Shown here in pieces: positions 9,560 through 18,834 of a stretch of 64,000 nt of DNA; within the stretch, counting starts at the first letter, position 1; each line of letters begins with the position of its first letter. Below the pieces are notes generated by a model. The model saw nothing but the letters and a program-made list of their open reading frames with translations. It was not told the DNA's origin and did no database searches. The DNA lies in NCBI RefSeq assembly GCF_014138435.1, contig NZ_JACJIM010000002.1, forward strand, positions 248,001 through 312,000, in the 5' to 3' direction. The translations under genes were made by a program, and so were the position numbers. This DNA is from Methylobacterium fujisawaense (GTDB lineage Bacteria; Pseudomonadota; Alphaproteobacteria; Rhizobiales; Beijerinckiaceae).

Positions 9560-9809
9560 GTCGTGCAATCCTCTCTAAGGGCAGCGGCCCCGTACCCTGA
9601 TATCGAGCGTGCCGCCACGCGTTCAACGCGGCGTGTCGGTTCGAAGCCCCGCGCGATCGTCGACGACACGATGCAAACGTCGTTAAGCGCCACTTTACGT
9701 CTGTGGGTCACCCTACGGCTCGAAACGAAACAGTCGCCGAATCGGAGCCCGTGACGGGGTTGAGCCCATGTCGCGAGTCCGGCCTTCGCGCGCCGTTCAG
9801 GGAGCCGCC

Positions 9810-11294
9810 ATGTCCGCCACCGTGCTCATTGTGGACGACGATCCGGTCCAGCGGCGTCTCGCCGAGGCGGCGGTGCGCCGCTTCGGCTTCGAGCCCCGGG
9901 TCGCCGAAACGGGCGCGGACGCACTGGCCCTGCTCCGGTCCGAAGGCGCGGACGTCGTGCTCCTCGACCTCGTCATGCCCGGTCTCGATGGGCTTGGCGT
10001 GCTGGCCGAGATGCGCAAGAGCGGCCTTGCCACCCCGGTGATCGTCCAGACCTCCAACGGCTCCATCGACACGGTGGTCGGCGCCATGCGGGCCGGCGCC
10101 GTGGACTTCGTGGTCAAGCCGGCGGGTGCCGAGCGGCTGCAGGTCTCGATCAAGAACGCCCTGCGGGTCGATACGCTGGAGGAGGAGGTGCGTCGCATGC
10201 GCCGCCGGGCCTCCGGGGCGCTGACCTTCAAGGATCTCACGTCCAAAAGCCCCGACATGGAGCGGCTGATCCGCCTCGCCGAGCGGGCGGCGAAATCGAA
10301 TATCCCGGTCCTGATCGAGGGCGAGTCCGGCGTCGGCAAGGAGGTGCTGGCCCGGGCGATCCAGGGATCCGGCGACAGGCGCGGCAAGCCGTTCGTGACG
10401 GTCAATTGCGGGGCGATCCCCGAGAATCTCGTGGAATCCACGCTGTTCGGTCACGAGAAGGGCGCGTTCACCGGTGCGACCGAAAAGCATGCCGGCAAGT
10501 TCGTCGAGGCCTCGGGCGGTACGCTCTTCCTCGACGAGATCGGCGAGCTTCCCCTCGACGCGCAGGTCAAGCTGCTCCGGGCCCTGCAGGAAGGCGAGGT
10601 GGATCCCGTCGGCGGCAAACGCTCCGTGCGGGTGGACATCCGCCTTGTCTCCGCCACCAACCGATCGCTGCTCGACCTCGTCAAGCAGGGCAAGTTTCGC
10701 GAGGATCTCTATTATCGCCTGAACGTCTTCCCGATGACGCTGCCGCCGTTGCGGGCGCGCCGCGAGGACATACCGGACCTCGTTCGCTCGTTCTGCGCGC
10801 GGTTCTCGGCCGAGGAAGGCAAGCGCGTCCGGGCCATCACGCCGGAGGCGATGGCACTGCTGACGCGCTATCCCTGGCCGGGGAATGTCCGGCAGCTGGA
10901 GAATGCCCTGTTCCGCGCTGTCGTGCTCGCGGACGGCGACGAACTGACCGTGGCCGAATTCCCCCAGATCGCCGCGCAGGTGGAAGGCTTCGACGTCCGC
11001 ATCCCGGCCCTGCCGGTTCAGACGCAGATGCCGGCCTACGCCCCCGAGCCCGTGCGCGAGATCGTCCGCGTGGAGGTGCGCGACCCTCACGCCATGTCCC
11101 TCGTGACCGAGGAGACCGGCGAGATGAAGCCGATGGACGTCCTGGAGGCGGAGATCATCCGTTTCGCGCTCCAGTTCTATCGGCAGCGGATGTCGGAGGT
11201 GTCGCGTCGCCTCGGCATCGGTCGCTCCACCCTCTATCGAAAGCTCAAGGATCTGGGCTTGGAGGACGACGCGAAGACCGAGGACGCGGCCTGA
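9810..11294 (+). CDS. Sigma-54-dependent response regulator (NtrC-type)
   Basis: A 494-residue three-domain regulator. Residues 1-120 are a receiver domain (VLIVDDDP, phosphoacceptor Asp in LLDLVMPGLDG, Lys in DFVVKPA). Residues of about 145-380 form the sigma-54-interacting AAA+ domain, with Walker A GESGVGKE, the sigma-54 contact loop GAFTGA and Walker B GGTLFLDEIGE. The C-terminus is a Fis-type helix-turn-helix (VSRRLGIGRSTLYRKLKDLGL). It should activate sigma-54 promoters after phosphorylation. No partner kinase gene lies beside it. Start taken at ATG 9810, because the receiver fold begins two residues later; the frame is open 14 codons upstream. Targets unknown. Confidence 0.93.
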   Translation: MSATVLIVDDDPVQRRLAEAAVRRFGFEPRVAETGADALALLRSEGADVVLLDLVMPGLDGLGVLAEMRKSGLATPVIVQTSNGSIDTVVGAMRAGAVDFVVKPAGAERLQVSIKNALRVDTLEEEVRRMRRRASGALTFKDLTSKSPDMERLIRLAERAAKSNIPVLIEGESGVGKEVLARAIQGSGDRRGKPFVTVNCGAIPENLVESTLFGHEKGAFTGATEKHAGKFVEASGGTLFLDEIGELPLDAQVKLLRALQEGEVDPVGGKRSVRVDIRLVSATNRSLLDLVKQGKFREDLYYRLNVFPMTLPPLRARREDIPDLVRSFCARFSAEEGKRVRAITPEAMALLTRYPWPGNVRQLENALFRAVVLADGDELTVAEFPQIAAQVEGFDVRIPALPVQTQMPAYAPEPVREIVRVEVRDPHAMSLVTEETGEMKPMDVLEAEIIRFALQFYRQRMSEVSRRLGIGRSTLYRKLKDLGLEDDAKTEDAA

Positions 11295-11314
11295 TCGAGC
11301 GCCGCGTGCGCTAA

Positions 11315-11340
11315 CGCACCGACCGCATTCGGTCGGTGCG
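11315..11340 (+). terminator. Terminator-like hairpin after the sigma-54 regulator
   Basis: Perfect 11-bp inverted repeat CGCACCGACCG / CGGTCGGTGCG with loop CATT, 20 bases after the stop codon. No T-tract follows. The remaining bases to 11540 are AT-richer than the surroundings and probably hold the promoter of the transpeptidase gene. Confidence 0.55.
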
Positions 11341-11540
11341 GTGGTGCGGGAAATTCACCTGATGCTGCACGCAATCGACCGACGATTAGGTAGATCATAA
11401 GCTGAGCAGCATTAGAAATGACACATTCATCTGCGCGACAGAGGTTCTATTCGCGACGACTGCGGTTGCTGAAAGCCACGCTTGCGCGGATAATCACACT
11501 CTGAGCGTGCGGTCCTGCCGCCGCACCCCGGGAGATCACG

Positions 11541-13550
11541 ATGCGCGTCCCGCGCTCCAGCCTCATGGCGCTGGCCGCCCTTCTCTGCGGTACGCTGGCC
11601 CCGGCCGCCTCGCTTCGTGCGGAGACCGTCTCGCTGGACCAGCCCTCCGCCGATGTCCCGGCATCGCCAGCCGCCGCGCCGCCTGCGCAGGCGGCTCCCT
11701 CGGCTCCGGCCACGACGGCTCTACCCGACTACAAGCCTGAGGCACCGGCGGCCGAGCCGGCGCCGGCCCCCGCCGCCACGGCGCCGGTCGCCCCGACGGA
11801 TCCGCTCGGTGCTGCGGTCTTCGCCCGCTTCGCGGATCCCGCCCCCCTTCTGCTCCGTCTGACCGGCAAGGATCGCGATGCGATCCGGAGCTTCTACGAA
11901 GCCCGCACCTACAAGCCGCTCTGGATCTCCGGCGGGGCGTGGACCGAGGCTGCAAAGGCGGTGTCGGCCCGGCTGGCGGCTGCCGCCGAGGACGGTCTCG
12001 ACTCGCGTGCCTACACGGTCCCGTCGCTGCCCGATAAGCCGGACGAGAAGGCGCTCGCCGATGCCGATCTCCGCCTGTCCGCGGCGGCCGTGCTTTATGC
12101 CCGGGACGCCCGTGGCGGCCGCGTCAACCTGGCCTCGATCTCGCGGCTGATCACGCCGCATCTCGATCTTCCCGCCGGGGACGCGGTGCTGGCGAAGCTC
12201 GATGAGGCCGGCGCGAAGGCCGGCGAGGCGCTCCAGGGCTACAATCCGGCGACGCCCGGCTATCTCGCCCTCAAGGCGCGTCTCGCCGCCCTGCGCGGTC
12301 CCGTGCCGACCGCCGTGAAGCCGCTGCGCCTTCCGGCCGGACCGGCCCTGCGCGTCGGCATGCGCGATGCCCGCGTGCCGCTGCTCCGGGCGCATTTCAA
12401 TCTCGAGAGCCGCCCGGCCGGAACGTTCGACAAGCCCCCCGGCGAGCCGGACGAGTACGAGTCCGTCGTCGCCGACGCGGTCGCGAAGTTCCAGCGCGGC
12501 CGCGGGCTGCCGGGCAACGGGGTCCTGAACGTCCAGACGGTCCTGGCCCTTGCCGATGCCGGTCGCGCCGCACGCCCGACGGGGGGCGAGGCCGAACTCA
12601 TCGTCAACATGGAGCGGTGGCGGTGGCTTCCCGGCGATCTGGGATCCGACTACATCCTGGTCAACGTCCCGGAATACCGCCTGCGCGCCTACCGGGGCGG
12701 CGTCCTGCGCGATGAGGCGCGGGTCATCGTCGGCAAGCCGGAATCGCGGACGCCCCTGTTCTCGGGGCTGATGGAATACGCGGTCGTCAACCCGTCCTGG
12801 TACGTGCCGCCCTCGATCCTGAAGACGATGGCGCCGAAGCTCGCCGGCTACGGTGGCAAGACCTGGGGGGGCTACGAGGTCGTCCGCCGCGGGGGGCACA
12901 TCTCGCTCCGCCAGCCCCCCGGCGAGCGCAATGCGCTCGGCTTCATCAAGTTCATGTTCCCGAACCAGCACGCGGTCTACCTGCACGATACGCCCAACCG
13001 CTCGCTGTTCTCAGCCTCGAAGCGGGATTTCAGCCACGGCTGCGTGCGCGTCGACGACCCGTTCCGCCTTGCCGACGCGGTGCTGCCGGACTGGTCTCAG
13101 GACAGGTTGAAGAAGCTGATCGGCAAGGGCGAGCGGACGATCCGGCTGCCGGAGAAGCTGCCGGTCCATCTCGCCTACTTCACCGCCTTCGTGGACGATG
13201 GCGGCACCTACCGCACCTTGCCGGACCTTTACGGCTACGACGCGCCGATGCGCGCGGCCCTCGGGCTGCCCGGCGGCGGCGGACCGGCGATTGCCCGGCT
13301 GCCGGACGAGCCGCCGCGGCGCAAGGCCGAGTCTGCGCCGAAGCCGCCCGTGGCGCGGACGGTCCATCGCCGCGCGCCCGAGCGCCCGGTGGCCAATGCC
13401 GAGGCGTGGCCCGAAGGGCGCTACGAGGAAGCGGACACGCGGCGCCGGTCCCTGCGCCGCGCCGCCCGGGCCGACAGCGCGCCGGAATACGGCGAGCCCG
13501 GGCTCTGGACGCCTGCGCCGCAGCAATCGGCGCCGCGCGGGTGGTGGTAG
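11541..13550 (+). CDS. L,D-transpeptidase of the YcbB (LdtD) type
   Basis: A periplasmic peptidoglycan cross-linking enzyme (669 aa). Residues 1-27 are a signal peptide (MRVPRSSLMALAALLCGTLA...). A Pro/Ala-rich linker of about 60 residues follows, then the scaffold region, a peptidoglycan-binding-like segment (YESVVADAVAKFQRGRGLPGNGVL) and the YkuD catalytic domain, with H in VYLHDTPN and the active-site Cys in SHGCVRVDDP. The C-terminal 110 residues are Arg/Pro-rich and disordered. GGGAG precedes ATG 11541. The next gene is a DUF882 peptidase, so the two may form an envelope-remodelling pair. The family is well supported; the exact cross-link type (3-3 or protein attachment) is inferred. Confidence 0.92.
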   Translation: MRVPRSSLMALAALLCGTLAPAASLRAETVSLDQPSADVPASPAAAPPAQAAPSAPATTALPDYKPEAPAAEPAPAPAATAPVAPTDPLGAAVFARFADPAPLLLRLTGKDRDAIRSFYEARTYKPLWISGGAWTEAAKAVSARLAAAAEDGLDSRAYTVPSLPDKPDEKALADADLRLSAAAVLYARDARGGRVNLASISRLITPHLDLPAGDAVLAKLDEAGAKAGEALQGYNPATPGYLALKARLAALRGPVPTAVKPLRLPAGPALRVGMRDARVPLLRAHFNLESRPAGTFDKPPGEPDEYESVVADAVAKFQRGRGLPGNGVLNVQTVLALADAGRAARPTGGEAELIVNMERWRWLPGDLGSDYILVNVPEYRLRAYRGGVLRDEARVIVGKPESRTPLFSGLMEYAVVNPSWYVPPSILKTMAPKLAGYGGKTWGGYEVVRRGGHISLRQPPGERNALGFIKFMFPNQHAVYLHDTPNRSLFSASKRDFSHGCVRVDDPFRLADAVLPDWSQDRLKKLIGKGERTIRLPEKLPVHLAYFTAFVDDGGTYRTLPDLYGYDAPMRAALGLPGGGGPAIARLPDEPPRRKAESAPKPPVARTVHRRAPERPVANAEAWPEGRYEEADTRRRSLRRAARADSAPEYGEPGLWTPAPQQSAPRGWW

Positions 13551-13693
13551 GCCACCCGCGGAACCCGCAACTTTCGCGTGCGCAGACGCACAGCCGGGCA
13601 CGATTTCGCCACGGTCGAGCCTTAGCCGTTTCGACCGACAGCCCGGGCTGAGATGCGTTCGGGCGAGGGTTTCGGGAGAGGATCAGGACCGTC

Positions 13694-15193
13694 GTGCCCA
13701 GTCTCCCGCGTCCCCTCCGTCATCTCGCCCTCGGCTTGTCCGGCCTCGTGCTCGGAGTGCTGGTCGGGACGGCCGAAACCGAGGACGCGGTGGCCAACGG
13801 CGACACCCGCTCGCTGACCATCTACCACACGCACACGCAGGAAAGCGCGACCATCACGTTCAAGCGCGATGGCCGCTACGACCGCGCGGCCCTCGATCAG
13901 CTGAACTGGCTGCTCCGCGACTGGCGGATCAACGAGCCCACCAAGATGGATCCGCGGCTGTTCGATACGGTCTGGGAGGCCTATCGCCAGGTCGGCTCGT
14001 CGCAACCGATCCACATCGTCTCGGCCTATCGGTCTCCCGGCACCAACGCGATGCTTCGCCGCCGCTCCAAGATGGTGGCCGAGTACAGCCAGCACATGCT
14101 CGGCAAGGCGATGGACTTCTTCGTGCCGGACGTCTCGATCGACCGGATCCGCGAGGTCGGGCTCCAGATGCAACGGGGCGGCGTCGGCTGGTATCCGCAT
14201 GCCGGAACGCCCTTCGTGCATCTCGATGTCGGTTCCGTGCGGATGTGGCCGCGGATGACCCACGATCAGCTCGCCCGGCTCTTCCCCGACGGCAAGACCG
14301 TGCTGCTCCCGAGCGACAACCGTCCCTTCCCGCGCTATGAGGAGGCCAAGGCCGAGATCCTGGCCCGCGGCGGTACCGTGGCGGGGATCACGACCCAGAT
14401 GGCCGGCGGCGAGGAAGAAGACGGTCCCGGCCTGTTCGGCTTCCTGGCGAGTCTGTTCGGCGGCGGTCGATCCAGCCCCGAGCCCGCTCCGGCACCGCCG
14501 CCGGTGGCGGTCGAGAAGAAGGGACGGCGCGCCCCCGTCGTCGCCGTGGCGAGCGCCGATCCGCAGGATCCGGTGGGCGCACGGACGGCCCTCGCCTATG
14601 CGGCTCCCGCCACCGACGACGCGCTGCGCGGTTCGCTGGCGGCGCGGGCTCAGGCGAAGAGCGCGGAGATCAAGCCGACCGACGCCAAGTCGCTTCTGAC
14701 GGCCGATCAAACCGCGCCCGCCGACGACGCCATGCCGGCGGTCACGACGCCGCTGCCGCCGCGGCGTCCCTCGGACCTCGCAGCCGCGGTTGCGAGCCTG
14801 AACATGCCGCTTCCGCCACCGCGCCCGGTGCAATTCGCCGCGCTCGAACGGGGGATGGCCAATCTTCCGTCCGCGAGCGAGATTCGCGCCCTCGGCAAGC
14901 CCACGGCGCCGGACCCGGTTCGTCCGCGTTCGCTCGTGGCTCCGGACGCGGACGCGAAGGCCCAGCTGCGCGCCCTGTTCGATTCCGTGTCCGCCGGTCC
15001 CGTTGCGACGCCGGCGAGCCGCGCTGTCCCCGTGCATGTGGCTGCCACCCGTCTCCGCGGTGCAGCCCCCGACTCGGTCGTCGCTGCGGTTCCGGACCGC
15101 GTCACGACGCGGTTCAGCACGCGCAGTCCGGGCGATGACCTGACAACCCGGTTTACCGGCTCCGCCGCGCGCGCCTTGCCCGGAGCACGCTGA
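13694..15193 (+). CDS. DUF882 (peptidase M15-like) cell-wall protein with long disordered tail
   Basis: 499 residues starting with GTG. An N-terminal hydrophobic segment (residues 6-25) acts as signal or anchor. The DUF882 domain covers about residues 35-215: IVSAYRSPGTNAMLR, the zinc-site pattern SQHMLGKAMDF (SxHxxxxAxD) and FVHLDVGSVRMWPR. DUF882 proteins are VanX/VanY-like (M15) putative carboxypeptidases acting on peptidoglycan. Residues of about 230-499 are low-complexity, rich in Ala, Pro, Arg and Ser, and look disordered. It sits 143 bases after an L,D-transpeptidase on the same strand. The substrate is inferred from the family. Confidence 0.87.
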   Translation: MPSLPRPLRHLALGLSGLVLGVLVGTAETEDAVANGDTRSLTIYHTHTQESATITFKRDGRYDRAALDQLNWLLRDWRINEPTKMDPRLFDTVWEAYRQVGSSQPIHIVSAYRSPGTNAMLRRRSKMVAEYSQHMLGKAMDFFVPDVSIDRIREVGLQMQRGGVGWYPHAGTPFVHLDVGSVRMWPRMTHDQLARLFPDGKTVLLPSDNRPFPRYEEAKAEILARGGTVAGITTQMAGGEEEDGPGLFGFLASLFGGGRSSPEPAPAPPPVAVEKKGRRAPVVAVASADPQDPVGARTALAYAAPATDDALRGSLAARAQAKSAEIKPTDAKSLLTADQTAPADDAMPAVTTPLPPRRPSDLAAAVASLNMPLPPPRPVQFAALERGMANLPSASEIRALGKPTAPDPVRPRSLVAPDADAKAQLRALFDSVSAGPVATPASRAVPVHVAATRLRGAAPDSVVAAVPDRVTTRFSTRSPGDDLTTRFTGSAARALPGAR

Positions 15194-15281
15194 TCGAGGG
15201 GTTGGTCTGACGGGGAGGTGCGCTTCGCCTGCCCGTCCGCGTCGGACGGCTCGTGCGGGGCGGCCAGAGCGCCCGTTCGAC

Positions 15282-15533
15282 TCAGCGCAGGGGCTTGGAC
15301 AGGTTGACCGCCAAGGCGCCGACCAGCGTTGCCGCGTAGCTGTCGTCCTGCGTCCCGGCGATGCGTTCGGCTTCGCCGCCGCTGTTGGCCGCGACCGACA
15401 TCATCAGCATCACGGCGGTCACCAAGCCGCCCAGGCCGCCGACCAGGGCGAGATACGCACGGACGGCCGCGCGCGGCACTGACGCGGCCGCATCGGTCCC
15501 GGTGAGGCACAGCGGCGATGGGCTGTGAGACAT
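15282..15533 (-). CDS. Small hypothetical membrane protein
   Basis: An 83-residue open frame with one clear transmembrane segment (AYLALVGGLGGLVTAVMLMMSVAA, given here in part only as AYLALVGG...MSVAA) flanked by Ser/Ala-rich ends. I recognise no family. The ribosome-binding site before ATG 15533 is weak, and the frame stays open 25 codons upstream, so both existence and start are uncertain. It is on the opposite strand to the DUF882 gene, 88 bases beyond its end. Confidence 0.4.
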   Translation of the reverse strand: MSHSPSPLCLTGTDAAASVPRAAVRAYLALVGGLGGLVTAVMLMMSVAANSGGEAERIAGTQDDSYAATLVGALAVNLSKPLR

Positions 15534-15691
15534 CTTGACGGCCGATTCTGACGGGCGACGTTGACCCGACGCAGGCCGAATAGGCGCACGCCAGACCGCC
15601 TCGTTCAACGAAAGAACGCCTCACAAAGAGTCGAGTTCAACCGAAAGGCGAGGTTTTTCCACTGGTCTTCATTCGGATGGTTGGTCGCCAT

Positions 15692-15719
15692 CCGGAGGCC
15701 GCCGCGCGGCGGCCTCCGG
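15692..15719 (-). terminator. Terminator-like hairpin after ppdK
   Basis: A perfect 12-bp inverted repeat CCGGAGGCCGCC / GGCGGCCTCCGG with loop GCGC lies 7 bases past the ppdK stop. It has no T-run. Confidence 0.6.
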
Positions 15720-15726
15720 CGCGCGC

Positions 15727-18417
15727 TCAGCCTTCCTTGCCCGAGACCTTGCCCAGCGCCGCCTGGGCGGCCGCGAGCCGGGCGATCGGCACCCGGTAGG
15801 GCGAGCAGGACACGTAATCGAGGCCGACCTCCTGGCAGAAGCCGATCGAGGCCGGATCGCCGCCGTGCTCGCCACAGATCCCGAGCTTGATGTTCGGCCG
15901 GGTCTTGCGGCCGCGCTCGACGCCGATGCGCACCAGTTCGCCCACGCCTTCCTGGTCGATGGTGATGAACGGATCGGCCGGCAGGATGCCCTTCTGGGTG
16001 TACGGACCCAGGAAGGTTGCCGCGTCGTCGCGGGAGATGCCCAAGGCCGTCTGCGTCAGGTCGTTCGTCCCGAAGGAGAAGAACTCGGCCGTCTCGGCGA
16101 TCTCGCCGGCCTTGAGCGCTGCGCGCGGCAGCTCGATCATCGTGCCGACCTGATAGTCGAGGGTCGCGCCCTTCTCCTCGGCGACAGCCTTCGCCATCGC
16201 GTCGATGCGCGCCTTCACGATGTCGAACTCGGCGCGCGTGAACACCAGCGGCACCATCACCTCGGGCGTGACCGGGCTACCGGTATCGGCGGCGGCCTGG
16301 ACGGCCGCCTCGAAGATCGCCCGGGCCTGCATCTCGGCGATCTCCGGGAAGGCGATGGCGAGCCGGCAGCCGCGGAAGCCGAGCATCGGGTTGTGCTCGG
16401 ACAGCTCCCGCATCCGGTGCCGGATCTTCTCCTCGGCGACCCCGGTCGCCTTCACGACCTCGGCGACCTCGGCATCGGTATGCGGCAGGAACTCGTGGAG
16501 CGGCGGGTCGAGCAGACGGATCGTGACCGGCAGCCCGGACATGATCGTGAACAGCTCGAGGAAGTCCTGGCGCTGATAGGGCAGGATCTTCGCGAGTGCC
16601 GCACGGCGGCCCTCGGCGTCGTCTGCCAGGATCATTTCGCGCACCGCGATGATGCGGTCGCCCTCGAAGAACATGTGCTCCGTACGGCAGAGGCCGATGC
16701 CCTCCGCGCCGAAGTTGCGCGCCGTGCGGGCATCCGTCGGCGTATCGGCGTTCGCCCGCACCTTCATGCCGCGGAAGGCGTCGGCCCATTCCATCAGGGT
16801 GGCGAAGTCACCCGACAGCTCGGGCTCCAGCATCTTCACCTCGCCCTGGATCACCTGTCCGGTGGACCCGTCGATGGTGATCTTGTCGCCGGCCTTGAGC
16901 GTGTTGCCGCCGACTGTCAGGGTCTGCGCCTTGTAGTCGATCCGGATGGAGCCGACGCCGGAGACGCAGGGCTTGCCCATGCCGCGGGCGACCACGGCCG
17001 CGTGGCTCGTCATGCCGCCTCGGGTGGTCAGGATGCCCTCGGCGGCGTGCATGCCGTGGATGTCCTCGGGCGAGGTTTCGATCCGCACCAGGATGCACTT
17101 GCGCTCCGCCTTGCGATGCGCCTCCGCGTCCTCGGAGCTGAACACGATCTCGCCGGTCGCCGCACCGGGCGAGGCCGGCAGGCCCGAGGCGATGACCTTG
17201 CGGTCCGCCTTCGGGTCGATGGTCGGATGCAGGAGCTGGTCGAGCGCCCCGGGCTCGACCCGGCCGATCGCCTCTTCACGGGAGATCAGCCCCTCGCCCG
17301 CCAGATCCACGGCAATGCGCAGGGCGGCCTTCGCCGTGCGCTTGCCGTTGCGGGTCTGGAGCATCCAGAGCTTCCCCTTCTCGATGGTGAATTCCATGTC
17401 CTGCATGTCGCGGTAGTGCGACTCCAGGATCCCGTAGATCCGGGTCAGTTCCGCGAAGCTCTCGGGCATGGCCTTCTCCATGGAAGGCTTGTCGCTCTCG
17501 GCCTCGATCCGGGCTTTCTCGGTGATGTTCTGCGGCGTGCGGATGCCCGCGACCACGTCCTCGCCCTGCGCGTTGATCAGGAACTCGCCGTAGAGCGCCT
17601 TCTCGCCGGTGGACGGATTGCGGGTGAAGGCCACGCCGGTGGCCGACGTGTCGCCCATGTTGCCGAACACCATGGCCTGCACATTGACGGCCGTGCCCCA
17701 GCTCTCCGGAATGTTGTTCAGCTCCCGGTACTTCTTGGCTCGGGGAATCATCCAGGAATTGAATACGGCGCTGATCGCGCCCCAGAGCTGGTCGTCCGCG
17801 ACCTGTGGGAAGTCGGATCCGTGCTCGTCGCGCACGATCTTCTTGTAGGTCTGGATGAGCGTCTTCCAGTCCGCGGCGCTGAGCTCGGTGTCCAGCTCGA
17901 AGCCCTTGGCTTCCTTGTACTGCTCCAGCGCCTCCTCGAAGGCGTGGTGCTCAACGCCCAGCACCACGTTCGAATACATGGTGATGAAGCGACGGTAGGA
18001 ATCGAAGGCGAAGCGCTCGTCTTCGGCCTCCTTGGCCAGCGCCAGCACGGTCTCATCGTTGAGCCCGAGGTTCAGGACCGTGTCCATCATGCCGGGCATC
18101 GACGCCCGGGCGCCCGAGCGGACCGAGACGAGGAGGGGATTCGTGGCATCGCCGAACTTGCGGCCGGTGAGCGTGCCGATCTGGGCGAGCGCAGCGGCGA
18201 TCTGATCCTTCAACTCCGGCGGGTAGGACTTCCCGTGATCGTAGTAGTAGGTGCAGACTTCGGTGGTGATGGTGAAGCCGGGCGGAACCGGCAGGCCGAG
18301 ATTGCACATCTCGGCGAGGTTGGCGCCCTTGCCACCGAGCAGGTCGCGCATCTGCGACTTGCCCTCCGCCTTGCCGTCGCCGAAGGCGTAGACCCACTTC
18401 GCGCTTCCGGTCGCCAT
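15727..18417 (-). CDS. ppdK: Pyruvate, phosphate dikinase
   Basis: PPDK (896 aa) interconverts pyruvate + ATP + Pi and phosphoenolpyruvate + AMP + PPi, linking C3 and C4 metabolism. Seen in order: the N-terminal ATP-grasp region (LLGGKGANLAEMCNLGLPVPPGFTI), the mobile phosphohistidine domain with TSHAAVVARGMGKPC, and the C-terminal PEP/pyruvate TIM barrel with GLCRTEHMFF, the SFGTNDLTQ motif and CGEHGGDP. Length is right for bacterial PPDK. I took ATG 18417 (MATGSAKWVYAFGDG); the open frame extends 26 codons upstream without similarity. A strong hairpin follows the stop codon. It is a single-gene unit. Confidence 0.97.
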   Translation of the reverse strand: MATGSAKWVYAFGDGKAEGKSQMRDLLGGKGANLAEMCNLGLPVPPGFTITTEVCTYYYDHGKSYPPELKDQIAAALAQIGTLTGRKFGDATNPLLVSVRSGARASMPGMMDTVLNLGLNDETVLALAKEAEDERFAFDSYRRFITMYSNVVLGVEHHAFEEALEQYKEAKGFELDTELSAADWKTLIQTYKKIVRDEHGSDFPQVADDQLWGAISAVFNSWMIPRAKKYRELNNIPESWGTAVNVQAMVFGNMGDTSATGVAFTRNPSTGEKALYGEFLINAQGEDVVAGIRTPQNITEKARIEAESDKPSMEKAMPESFAELTRIYGILESHYRDMQDMEFTIEKGKLWMLQTRNGKRTAKAALRIAVDLAGEGLISREEAIGRVEPGALDQLLHPTIDPKADRKVIASGLPASPGAATGEIVFSSEDAEAHRKAERKCILVRIETSPEDIHGMHAAEGILTTRGGMTSHAAVVARGMGKPCVSGVGSIRIDYKAQTLTVGGNTLKAGDKITIDGSTGQVIQGEVKMLEPELSGDFATLMEWADAFRGMKVRANADTPTDARTARNFGAEGIGLCRTEHMFFEGDRIIAVREMILADDAEGRRAALAKILPYQRQDFLELFTIMSGLPVTIRLLDPPLHEFLPHTDAEVAEVVKATGVAEEKIRHRMRELSEHNPMLGFRGCRLAIAFPEIAEMQARAIFEAAVQAAADTGSPVTPEVMVPLVFTRAEFDIVKARIDAMAKAVAEEKGATLDYQVGTMIELPRAALKAGEIAETAEFFSFGTNDLTQTALGISRDDAATFLGPYTQKGILPADPFITIDQEGVGELVRIGVERGRKTRPNIKLGICGEHGGDPASIGFCQEVGLDYVSCSPYRVPIARLAAAQAALGKVSGKEG

Positions 18418-18582
18418 GTCGATCCCGTCCGTATCTGGTGCCCGGCGCTGGCCGAGCTGATGGGCGGGGTTGGACCATCCCGCAGCGCAACGCAAGATGA
18501 ACGCGCGATGGCCCTGTGCGTGCGTGGATGACGGGTTCGACGGTCTGTCAGGCCCCCCGCGTCGCGGTGCGGGCGCTGCCCC

Positions 18583-18726
18583 TCAATGGAGGATTCCGAG
18601 CCCGATCACGCCGACGATGATCAGGTAGATCGCGACGATGTAGTTGAGCAGCCGCGGCATCACCAGGATCAGGATCCCGGCAAGGATCGCGATGAGCGGT
18701 TGGAGGTTCGAGATGGTGATGGTCAC
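18583..18726 (-). CDS. DUF3096-type small membrane protein
   Basis: A 47-residue protein starting with GTG, preceded by GGAGG. It reads as TITISNLQPLIAILAG then ILILVMPRLLNYIVAIYL then a Gly/Ile-rich second helix, matching the very conserved DUF3096 family as I remember it. Two transmembrane helices and almost no loop. Function unknown. The frame is open 17 codons upstream, but the family starts at this position. Confidence 0.75.
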   Translation of the reverse strand: MTITISNLQPLIAILAGILILVMPRLLNYIVAIYLIIVGVIGLGILH

Positions 18727-18800
18727 GGGCGCCTCCTGAGGCCGAGCTTGGCCGCCGGTATCGACGCCTTTACCCAACAGAGGTTCCCCGGAGCTTGAGC

Positions 18801-18827
18801 GGAGCGGCCGGACGGTCCGGCCGCTCC
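18801..18827 (-). terminator. Terminator-like palindrome at the end of the puf operon
   Basis: A perfect 13-bp inverted repeat GGAGCGGCCGGAC / GTCCGGCCGCTCC around one base lies 7 bases downstream of the pufC stop. It lacks a T-tract but could end the superoperon or protect its 3' end. Confidence 0.6.
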
Positions 18828-18834
18828 GGTCCGA

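Noticed and set aside
7646..9754. A 702-codon plus-strand frame opposite pepF
   Set aside because: Antisense shadow with low-complexity composition; the HEXXH protein on the minus strand is real.
15865..18531. A long open frame (888 codons) on the plus strand opposite ppdK
   Set aside because: It is the GC-rich antisense frame of ppdK; its product is Arg/His/Asp/Gly-rich without domains, and ppdK is unmistakable.
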